Below are positions 6,129 to 11,960 of a DNA stretch of 11,960 bases, piece after piece. Position numbers and translations under genes: made by a program. This DNA is from Candidatus Firestoneibacteriota bacterium (GTDB lineage: Bacteria; JACRDZ01). The stretch lies in the NCBI GenBank assembly GCA_016212735.1, contig JACRDZ010000036.1, positions 1-11,960 of the forward strand. The letters are read 5' to 3'. The notes below the pieces were generated by a model. It had not been told where the DNA came from and made no database searches. It worked only from the letters and a program-made list of their open reading frames with translations. How positions within the stretch are numbered: position 1 is the stretch's first letter; each line of letters starts with the position of its first letter.

Positions 6129-7448
6129 TTACCTGGATTTAGTAAACAGAAACTGGGAATTAAAAAGATCAATTGCTGTTTGTATTTGTGTATCCACTAA
6201 TTTTTCTTTTTCTTTAGCCTTTTTCTGATTTACTTTATTAATAAGCTCTTTACTTTTAGTTGAATCAATATTATCTTTTAAGTACTCCATCTGTTTTTCT
6301 TCTACTTTTAGGTTTTCTTCGTCAATTCTCTGTTTATAAAGCTTCATCAATAATTCTGGAGACATATCGACTATAATATCAGGTGTAATCCCTTCACCAT
6401 GTATACATTTTCCGCTAGGAGTATAATATTTAGCAGTAGTTAATCTGAGAGCAGAGCTCTCATCAATTGGAATAATACTCTGTACAGATGCTTTTCCAAA
6501 AGTTTTAGTGCCGATAATTATCCCTCTGTTCCAGTCCTGTATTGCACCGGAAACAATTTCAGAAGCACTCGCACTTCCCATATTTACCAGAACAGCAAGA
6601 GGGAAATTAGGATGAGTCGGTTCTTTATCAGCAAAAAACTGCATATTCTGTCCTTCTATACGTCCTTTTGTATATACAATTAATCTTCCGCGTGATATAA
6701 ATTTATTTGTCACTTCAACAGCAACATTAAGTAATCCGCCTGGATTATGACGTAAATCAAGTATTAATGCCTGCATTCCCTGTTTTTCAAGGTCTTCGAG
6801 AGCTTTTTCAAGTTCTTCGCCTGATTTTGATTTAAATTCTGTCAGTCTTATGTATCCGATTTTATTTTCCAGCATAGAGTATTTAATAGAAGTTATTGGA
6901 ATTTTTGCACGTGTAAGTGTAAATTTTATCAAGTCAGGATAACCATCTCTGAATATTGATATTGTAACATCTGTACCAGGATCTCCGCGCATTTTATTTA
7001 TTGCTTCGTATAAAGTCATGTTTTGAGTATATTCTTCTTCAATTTTAATTATTTTATCACCAGCTAATATACCTGCACGAAAAGCAGGAGTATCTTCGAT
7101 GGGAGATATTACAGTAAGTATATTATCTTCAATAGAAACAACAATGCCCAAACCTCCAAATTCACCTTTAGTCTGTATTTTAAGATCACGGTATTCTTCT
7201 TTTTCCATAAATTGACTGTGAGGATCCAGAGTCCCAATCATACCGCGTATAGCACCTTTTACAAGTTTTTGGGCGGTAATTTCATCAACATAACTTTCTT
7301 GCACAATAGATAGCACATCTGAAAAAACTTTTAAATTTTCATATATACTGCTGTCTTTAGGAGCAGATCCAAAAAGGATTTTATATCCAGATGTTAATAT
7401 AAAAACAACAAAACAAATACAAGCAAAATATTTAATTTTATTTCTCAT
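6129..7448 (-). CDS. ctpA: S41 family C-terminal processing peptidase (CtpA/Prc type)
   Basis: This 439-residue exported or membrane-anchored serine protease has a hydrophobic N-terminal segment (about 5-27), a pre-PDZ segment with DPHSQFMEKEEY (75-86), a PDZ domain (about 96-180, GGLGIVVSIED and AGILAGDKI), and the S41 catalytic core (about 190-365). The core contains LDLRHNPGGLL (230-240) and VNMGSASASEIVSGAIQD (288-305). By alignment to Prc/CtpA the nucleophile is S294, the general base K319 in TFGKASVQ, and Q323 the supporting residue. The tail (370-420) is highly charged and helical. Such enzymes trim envelope proteins; several control peptidoglycan hydrolases and are often encoded beside EnvC-like LytM proteins, as here. 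The ATG at 7448 has AAGGAG about 9 nt upstream, inside the end of the preceding gene, 6 nt after its stop. Confidence 0.95.
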   Translation of the reverse strand: MRNKIKYFACICFVVFILTSGYKILFGSAPKDSSIYENLKVFSDVLSIVQESYVDEITAQKLVKGAIRGMIGTLDPHSQFMEKEEYRDLKIQTKGEFGGLGIVVSIEDNILTVISPIEDTPAFRAGILAGDKIIKIEEEYTQNMTLYEAINKMRGDPGTDVTISIFRDGYPDLIKFTLTRAKIPITSIKYSMLENKIGYIRLTEFKSKSGEELEKALEDLEKQGMQALILDLRHNPGGLLNVAVEVTNKFISRGRLIVYTKGRIEGQNMQFFADKEPTHPNFPLAVLVNMGSASASEIVSGAIQDWNRGIIIGTKTFGKASVQSIIPIDESSALRLTTAKYYTPSGKCIHGEGITPDIIVDMSPELLMKLYKQRIDEENLKVEEKQMEYLKDNIDSTKSKELINKVNQKKAKEKEKLVDTQIQTAIDLFNSQFLFTKSR

Positions 7449-7454
7449 TAAACT

Positions 7455-8330
7455 TTACTCCTTCTTATTTTCCAGCCAGTCTATAGGATTCAAGGCTTCG
7501 CCTTTTTCCCTTATTTCAAAATAAAGACATGCACCTGTACCTGTTCCACTGTCACCAACTTTACCTATAATCTGATTTTTATCTATATAAATATTTTTTT
7601 CTATTAATATTTCTGATAGATACCCATAAACGGTAAAAAAAGATTCACCATGATCAATAATTATTACTTTACCAAATCCATATAACCAGTCAGCATATAG
7701 CACAACACCTTTTTCTACAGCTTTTACTTCTTCTCCAAAATTTGCTTTTATTCTAATGCCTTTTTCAATAATAGAAGCTTTGTATTGTTTTTTGTCCTGT
7801 TTCCCAAAAAAGGAAATCACTCTGCCTGTCAAAGGCCAGGGAAGATATGACTTTTTTAATCCGTCATTTTTATAAACAGGATGTTTTAACAAAAAATTAA
7901 TTAAATTTTGAATGTTTAAAGATGCTTTATTAAATTCATTAATATTAGAAAAAGTTATTATTTTATTATTTTTCTGAAACTCTTTAAAATCATAAGATTC
8001 ATTAAAAGTAATAGTTTCATCTTTTTTCAGAAGAGTATCATAAATAATACTATAATTATTTATAATATTTGTAATAATTTTTTTACGTAAATTATAATAA
8101 GTTATATTCTTAAAGTCCAGAAAAATATTATATTTTAAAGTATTATCATATTTATTAAGATTTTTAATAATCCATACATTGCTTTCTTCTAATGGATTAA
8201 AAGACGTTTTGTCCACATCTTGTGTCTTTAAACTCTTTTCTTCTATGTCTTGAGAGCTTATATGTATAGAAAAAATAAACATGGATGTAAAGATTACAGT
8301 TATGTATAATAAATATTTAATTTTTTTCAT
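7455..8330 (-). CDS. envC: EnvC-like degenerate LytM/M23 protein, predicted amidase activator
   Basis: The 291-residue product has an N-terminal hydrophobic export segment (about 5-25), a Lys/Asn/Ile-rich helical middle (about 30-160) and a C-terminal LytM domain (about 165-286). The domain has the EnvC-style wording AVEKGVVLYADWLYGFG and IIDHGESFFTVYGYLSE, ending LYFEIREKGEALNPIDWL. Active M23 peptidases bind zinc through HxxxD and HxH; here the first site reads KGIRI and the second CLYFE (C268, Y270), so both are lost and only H227 remains. That is the known EnvC condition: no peptidase activity, but binding and activation of cell-wall amidases under FtsEX control. It lies 28 nt downstream of ftsX, which supports this role. 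The middle is much shorter than the long coiled coil of E. coli EnvC (419 residues). No clear ribosome binding site precedes the ATG at 8330. Confidence 0.87.
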   Translation of the reverse strand: MKKIKYLLYITVIFTSMFIFSIHISSQDIEEKSLKTQDVDKTSFNPLEESNVWIIKNLNKYDNTLKYNIFLDFKNITYYNLRKKIITNIINNYSIIYDTLLKKDETITFNESYDFKEFQKNNKIITFSNINEFNKASLNIQNLINFLLKHPVYKNDGLKKSYLPWPLTGRVISFFGKQDKKQYKASIIEKGIRIKANFGEEVKAVEKGVVLYADWLYGFGKVIIIDHGESFFTVYGYLSEILIEKNIYIDKNQIIGKVGDSGTGTGACLYFEIREKGEALNPIDWLENKKE

Positions 8331-8358
8331 ATATTTTAAGAGGTTAAAATGTTATTTG

Positions 8359-9210
8359 TCATTTTATACTTAATAAATTTCCTATTAAAGGAATTGTAAT
8401 ACCAAGGACTAAGACTATTAAAATCTGTTCCCATGAAAAAAAGTATAAAAAAATATCTTTCGTTAAAAGGTAGGAATATCCAGAAAATAAAATCAGGAAA
8501 GCAAATCCACTGGATAAAATCCCGATAAAAATTCCTGCAATAATAAAAGGTATTTGTATAAAGCTCTTACTTGCTCCTAATAATCTAAATCTTTCTATAT
8601 TTGAATTAAGATATTTTCGGCAGTTTATAACAGCTCCAATCATAAGTATAAATCCTGTTGTTATTAAAATATAAGAAATAAAAATTGTAATTGTATTAAT
8701 ATTTTTAAAAGAGACAGATAAAAAATCAATCCAATCTTCTCCGAAGTTTACTTCTTCAACTCCTGCTATTTCTGCTTTTTTTGCGAGGAAATCAACCAGA
8801 TCTTTAACTGTATCTTTACTAAAATTTTCTTTTTTTAAAGTAATCCTATATAAAGAAGGATATGGATTGAAATTAAGAGAGTTTATTGTTTCAGCCAGCT
8901 TATTGTCTTTTTTCTTTAAATTTTCACTTACTTTTTTAGAATCTTCATATATAAATTGTGAGATATAGGGGAATTCTTTAATAGTATTTTCAAAGTTTTC
9001 TTTTTTAGCTCCCTGTTTTAAATAAACGATTATTTCATATTCAGATTTTTTCTCTTCAATGATTTTTTCAAAATTAGAATAAATTAAGAAAATCAATCCC
9101 CATAATATTATGGAAGAAATAAATAACAGGCTCATCAGAAAATAAGCATAACGTGCTTCCTTTAAGTATAAAAGTGCTACTTTAAAATGAAAGCTCATTT
9201 GTTTAAACAT
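8359..9210 (-). CDS. ftsX: Cell division protein FtsX (permease-like subunit)
   Basis: This 283-residue protein has the FtsX layout: a cytoplasmic N-terminus (FKVALLYLKEARYAYF), TM1 (about 22-45), a periplasmic domain (about 46-165, with IIVYLKQGAKKEN and GVEEVNFGEDWID), then three more membrane segments (about 170-193, 218-243, 257-280). The conserved cytoplasmic stretch before TM3, INCRKYLNSNIERFRLLGASKSFI, matches the family pattern around the LGA word. FtsX pairs with FtsE and contacts the EnvC-type protein through its periplasmic domain. I chose the ATG at 9210, which overlaps the ftsE stop by 8 nt and has an AAGGA site about 10 nt upstream. A TTG at 9216 and an ATG at 9198 are alternatives. 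The overlap suggests translational coupling with ftsE. Confidence 0.92.
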   Translation of the reverse strand: MFKQMSFHFKVALLYLKEARYAYFLMSLLFISSIILWGLIFLIYSNFEKIIEEKKSEYEIIVYLKQGAKKENFENTIKEFPYISQFIYEDSKKVSENLKKKDNKLAETINSLNFNPYPSLYRITLKKENFSKDTVKDLVDFLAKKAEIAGVEEVNFGEDWIDFLSVSFKNINTITIFISYILITTGFILMIGAVINCRKYLNSNIERFRLLGASKSFIQIPFIIAGIFIGILSSGFAFLILFSGYSYLLTKDIFLYFFSWEQILIVLVLGITIPLIGNLLSIK

Positions 9211-9916
9211 TGTCAAGAATTCCTTCCAGTTTATCTGTACTTGCTTTTCCTATTTCATAATGAATAATTTTTCCTTGAGAAAGAGTTATTATACGTTTCC
9301 TTTCAGGGAAGTTTTCTGCAGTTTTAGTGTCACATGTAGTAATAACTATTGTTGTTCCTTTTTTATGAATATCGCTTAGTTTAGCCACCAGTTTTTCTGT
9401 CCACTTTGGTTCTAATTCTTCCAGTGGTTCATCAGCTATAACAAGACCCGGGTTTGTAATAAGCGCACGAGCAATCATCCCCATTTTTCTTTCCTGTGAT
9501 GAAAGTTCTTTTGCGAGAAAATGACGTCTTTGATTTAAGCCAAGCTGATCGGTAATATTAATTACAAGTTCATCTCTTTCTTTTTTTGGTATATTTTTAA
9601 TAATAAGAGGTATTTCAATATTTTCATGAAGAGTTAATCCATGAAATAAATTAAAATCTTCCATAATTATCCCCATTTCACGATGTGCCAGAGATAATCC
9701 TCTGTAACTGATAGCAGAAAGAACTCTACCCTGCACATTTACCTGTCCATGAGTGGGTTTAATAATACCAGCTATTAAACGAAGTATTGAACTTTTTCCG
9801 GACCCAGAAGCTCCAACAAAAAATACCAATTCTCCGGTATTGATTTTAAGATCAATATTTATTAAAACCTGGCTGGTAATTCCATAATCCTTACTGACAT
9901 TGTTAAAGATAATCAT
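9203..9916 (-). CDS. ftsE: FtsE-like ABC ATPase with altered signature and H-loop
   Basis: The 237-residue protein is an ABC ATPase of the FtsE/MacB type, the cytoplasmic partner of FtsX. Walker A is intact (GASGSGKSS, 35-43) and Walker B with the catalytic glutamate is present (LVIADEP, D162 and E163). Other motifs differ from FtsE consensus. The Q-loop position reads MED (E86 for Q). The signature, normally LSGGEQQR, reads LSSQERKM (138-145). The D-loop reads EELEP. The switch histidine of the H-loop is cysteine (TTCDT, C195). ATP binding looks possible, but hydrolysis may be slow or depend on altered contacts. Family identity rests on overall similarity plus overlap with ftsX. The ATG at 9916 has AAGGT about 7 nt upstream and follows the transketolase stop by 18 nt. 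Confidence 0.9.
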   Translation of the reverse strand: MIIFNNVSKDYGITSQVLINIDLKINTGELVFFVGASGSGKSSILRLIAGIIKPTHGQVNVQGRVLSAISYRGLSLAHREMGIIMEDFNLFHGLTLHENIEIPLIIKNIPKKERDELVINITDQLGLNQRRHFLAKELSSQERKMGMIARALITNPGLVIADEPLEELEPKWTEKLVAKLSDIHKKGTTIVITTCDTKTAENFPERKRIITLSQGKIIHYEIGKASTDKLEGILDNV

Positions 9917-9934
9917 TTTAGTTACCTTACGCTC

Positions 9935-10864
9935 TCACAATTTCTTGAGTAATTCAAATACGCATGATTTAATGTTTTCTTTTGTCAGTCCGTAAAATTT
10001 AAAAAGCTCTTCATATGTACCAGACTGCCCGAATATATCCTGTATACCAATACGTTTAAGCGGTACAGGAAAGTTTTCTGCTAATACTTCAGCAACAGCA
10101 CTTCCAAGACCGCCTATAACAGAATGTTCTTCAATAGTAATTATAGCACCTGTTTTTTCTGCTGATGAAATTATTATGTCTTTATCAATTGGTTTTATTG
10201 TTGATAAATTAACTACTCTGCAATTAATATTTTGTTTACTTAGTTCTTCCTGCGCCTCTTTTGCGATACTCAGCGTAATTCCGGTAGAAATTATAGTAAT
10301 ATCATTACCTTCTTTTATTATTGATCCTTTACCAATAATGAATTTATATTTATCATCATAAATAATAGGCGTTTTAGGTCTTGAGGTTCTAAAATAAACA
10401 GGACCATTATGTTCTGCTACAGCAAATAATGCTTTTTGAGTTTCAACTGCGTCAGCTGGTATAATTACTGTCATATTAGGAATAGCACGCATTAAAGCAA
10501 TATCTTCTATTGACTGATGCGATGATCCATCTTCTCCAACAGAAATACCTCCATGGCTGCCTACTATTTTTACATTCAGATTACAGCTTGCAACTGTATT
10601 TCTGATTTGTTCCCATGCTCTGCCAGAAGCGAAAATTGCGAATGAACTTGCAAAAACTATTTTACCGGATAATGCAAGTCCGGAAGCTGTCCCTATCATA
10701 TTTTGTTCAGCAACACCAAAGTTAAAAAACCTATCAGGGAAGTTGTTGCGAAAAAGAATTGACATTGTTGAGCATGATAAATCTGCGTCTACAGCAACAA
10801 CATTCGAATTTATACTTCCTAAATTTACCAGAGCTTCACCGTAAGCTTCTCTCGTAGCTTTCAA
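9935..10864 (-). CDS. Transketolase, C-terminal subunit
   Basis: This 309-residue protein contains the pyrimidine-binding domain (1-160) and C-terminal domain (about 185-300) of a split transketolase. With the N-terminal subunit it transfers two-carbon ketol units in the pentose phosphate pathway using thiamine diphosphate. Visible features are VVAVDADLS (22-30), FNFGVAEQNMIGTASGLALSG (47-67) with E53 as the cofactor-activating glutamate, and SHGGISVGEDGSSHQSIED (103-121). The TTG start at 10864 follows AAGGAG by 10 nt and gives the usual start (KATREAYGEAL); no in-frame ATG precedes it before the stop. It is 16 nt downstream of the N-terminal subunit gene. Split transketolases are common in bacteria and archaea. 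A DXS-like role is less likely because the N half has transketolase motifs. Confidence 0.93.
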   Translation of the reverse strand: MKATREAYGEALVNLGSINSNVVAVDADLSCSTMSILFRNNFPDRFFNFGVAEQNMIGTASGLALSGKIVFASSFAIFASGRAWEQIRNTVASCNLNVKIVGSHGGISVGEDGSSHQSIEDIALMRAIPNMTVIIPADAVETQKALFAVAEHNGPVYFRTSRPKTPIIYDDKYKFIIGKGSIIKEGNDITIISTGITLSIAKEAQEELSKQNINCRVVNLSTIKPIDKDIIISSAEKTGAIITIEEHSVIGGLGSAVAEVLAENFPVPLKRIGIQDIFGQSGTYEELFKFYGLTKENIKSCVFELLKKL

Positions 10865-10880
10865 ATTAATCAGTCTCCTT

Positions 10881-11699
10881 TTAATATATCTTTTTTAATT
10901 CTTCCAATGCTTTATCGCATTCTTCTTTAGTAGGAGGCTTCCCATGATATTTGCATTGACCTTCCATAAACGAAACCCCTTTACCTTTAATTGTATTTGC
11001 AATAATAATACTTGGTTTGCCTTTTACTTTTTCTGCATTATCTAAACTAGATATTATTTTTTCTATATTATGTCCATCTATTACATTTACATGCCAGCCG
11101 AATGCCAGCCATTTATCTTTAAGGGGACTTACGTTCATTATATCTTTAACATTACCATCAATCTGCAGCCCGTTAAAATCCTGAAATACACATAAATTAT
11201 CTAATTTATAATGCGCGCCTGCCATTGCAGCTTCCCATATTTGACCTTCCTGGCTTTCTCCATCACCAATAAGTGCATAAACTCTATAATCTTTTTTATC
11301 CAATTTACCAGCTAACGCAATACCGTTTGCTATAGAAAGTCCCTGTCCAAGAGAACCTGTAGAACAGTCTACTCCGGGAGTAAGTTTGTAATCTGGATGT
11401 CCCTGCAGCCGGCTGCCTAATTTGCGTAAAGTATAAAGTTCTTCAATATCAAAAAATCCAGCACGGGCTAAACAGGAATAAAGTACAGGCGCAGCATGTC
11501 CTTTTGAAAGAACAAATCGATCCCTTTGGGACCATTTAGGATTTTTAGGGTCAATTCTCATTTTATGAAAATACAATACAGCCATAATATCAGCTGAAGA
11601 TAAAGATCCTCCAGGATGTCCGGATGCAGAGCGAGTCAGCATGCTTATAATATCCTGGCGGATAATACACGCCATACTATATAAGCTGTTTATATCCAC
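10881..11699 (-). CDS. Transketolase, N-terminal (thiamine diphosphate-binding) subunit
   Basis: This 272-residue protein is the N-terminal half of a split transketolase, supplying the diphosphate-binding domain. It shows SASGHPGGSLSSADIMAVLYF (24-44), DRFVLSKGHAAPVLY (60-74), STGSLGQGLS (113-122), the ThDP/metal motif GDGESQEGQIWEAAM (145-159) running on to DFNGLQIDG (174-182), and YHGKPP (251-256). Length suits the split form. The GTG start at 11699 has AAGGGA about 10 nt upstream. It is the first gene of the long minus-strand series and lies 70-odd nt downstream of a TTGACA promoter, so pentose phosphate metabolism and envelope-division genes are probably co-transcribed. Confidence 0.93.
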   Translation of the reverse strand: MDINSLYSMACIIRQDIISMLTRSASGHPGGSLSSADIMAVLYFHKMRIDPKNPKWSQRDRFVLSKGHAAPVLYSCLARAGFFDIEELYTLRKLGSRLQGHPDYKLTPGVDCSTGSLGQGLSIANGIALAGKLDKKDYRVYALIGDGESQEGQIWEAAMAGAHYKLDNLCVFQDFNGLQIDGNVKDIMNVSPLKDKWLAFGWHVNVIDGHNIEKIISSLDNAEKVKGKPSIIIANTIKGKGVSFMEGQCKYHGKPPTKEECDKALEELKKIY

Positions 11700-11774
11700 A
11701 ATATGAATTTCCCTTCAATAAGAATTTGCGTAGAAATAAATTGAACAATTAGCATTTAACTTTTATTAGAATGC

Positions 11775-11803
11775 AAGATACCTTATATGATTAATACTGT
11801 CAA
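11775..11803 (-). promoter_or_regulatory. Sigma-70-type promoter for the transketolase-ftsEX-tsaD series
   Basis: On the minus strand a perfect -35 TTGACA (11803-11798) is followed by a 17-nt spacer and a -10 TATCTT (11780-11775, four of six). The predicted start near 11768 leaves a leader of about 70 nt before the GTG at 11699. No other gap in the series down to 3953 exceeds 28 nt between genes, so this may be the main promoter, though internal promoters are not excluded. Confidence 0.62.
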
Positions 11804-11825
11804 GAAAAAACTAAAAACTAATGTA

Positions 11826-11906
11826 ATGCCTCAGTTATCAGTGGCAATACTTGAAAAAGATGAGAATAAAAATTTAATTAAAAAAACACAAAAGCTATCA
11901 AGTTAA
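11826..11906 (+). pseudogene. Possible fragment of a family 2 glycosyltransferase start
   Basis: A 26-codon plus-strand frame begins MPQLSVAILEKDENKNLIKK and stops at 11906. The wording resembles the N-terminus of family 2 glycosyltransferases (LSVAIxxKxExKNI), where the first beta strand binds the nucleotide sugar, but the frame ends at once and no continuation is seen in another frame. There is no good ribosome binding site. It could be a decayed remnant or chance. It is the only protein-like signal between the promoter and the window edge. Confidence 0.22.
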
Positions 11907-11913
11907 ACAACAA

Positions 11914-11943
11914 TATAGCCGAAATAAAAATATAACCGAAATA
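11914..11943. repeat. Two imperfect 13-bp direct repeats
   Basis: TATAGCCGAAATA (11914-11926) and TATAACCGAAATA (11931-11943) differ at one base and have a 17-bp period. They are followed by AGGAG (11947-11951), so they may sit just upstream of a plus-strand gene beginning at or beyond the window edge. A regulator-binding pair is possible; chance repetition in AT-rich DNA is also possible. Confidence 0.4.
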
Positions 11944-11960
11944 TGTAGGAGATTATTGAT

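Noticed and set aside
6122..6172. TTG at 6172 as the start of the upstream deacetylase frame
   Set aside because: It would overlap ctpA by 44 nt and place a non-family peptide before the basic, membrane-anchor start at 6121.
1..11960. CRISPR array, tRNA, rRNA, defence system, toxin-antitoxin pair or intact transposase
   Set aside because: I looked for regular repeat-spacer units, cloverleaf-like segments and recombinase or nuclease motifs on both strands and saw none.

Overview
The window is AT-rich bacterial DNA, with many A/T homopolymer runs and AT-ending codons. It comes from a diderm (Gram-negative type) organism. The evidence is the split heptose pathway (rfaE1 plus the start of rfaE2) for an LPS-like glycan, and an FtsE-FtsX-EnvC-CtpA-YibQ envelope cluster. 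I cannot place the species. An uncultured or deep-branching AT-rich lineage (Elusimicrobiota- or Omnitrophota-like) is a guess only. Several genes start with TTG or GTG but have good AAGGAG-type ribosome binding sites.

Layout. Positions 1-1148 (minus strand) hold rfaE2, cut by the window edge and preceded in the operon by rfaE1. Positions 1149-1443 are a divergent promoter region: a TTGACA-type promoter faces each way, with an inverted repeat between them and an 18-bp perfect palindrome in the leader of the plus-strand gene. Positions 1444-2103 (plus) encode 5-formyltetrahydrofolate cyclo-ligase, whose 3' end overlaps a convergent gene by 67 nt. That gene (2037-3716, minus) encodes an exported four-part protein: two beta-barrel-like repeats, a TPR-like region and a thioredoxin fold without its CxxC. 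Positions 3717-3952 contain a structured stretch resembling domain I of a group II intron.

From 11699 down to 3953 on the minus strand there is one compact gene series. Most gaps or overlaps are under 30 nt. It is probably transcribed from a TTGACA-17-TATCTT promoter at 11775-11803. The order is transketolase N half, transketolase C half, ftsE, ftsX, envC-like LytM protein, ctpA-like S41 protease, divergent polysaccharide deacetylase (YibQ type, in two reading frames), tsaD. FtsEX is known to transmit ATP hydrolysis across the membrane to EnvC-type LytM proteins, which activate cell-wall amidases in division. The S41 protease and the YibQ-type deacetylase are common genomic partners of EnvC. 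The transketolase pair (pentose phosphate metabolism) and tsaD (tRNA t6A modification) are housekeeping genes in the same unit.

Points for a second look: (1) the deacetylase is split by a frame change exactly at a run of ten A residues, which may be transcriptional slippage, -1 frameshifting, phase variation or a sequencing error; (2) FtsE deviates at the Q-loop, signature, D-loop and H-loop while keeping Walker A and B; (3) the exported thioredoxin-fold protein has lost both redox cysteines; (4) there is a possible group II intron fragment. I saw no CRISPR array, tRNA, rRNA, defence system, prophage or intact insertion sequence.
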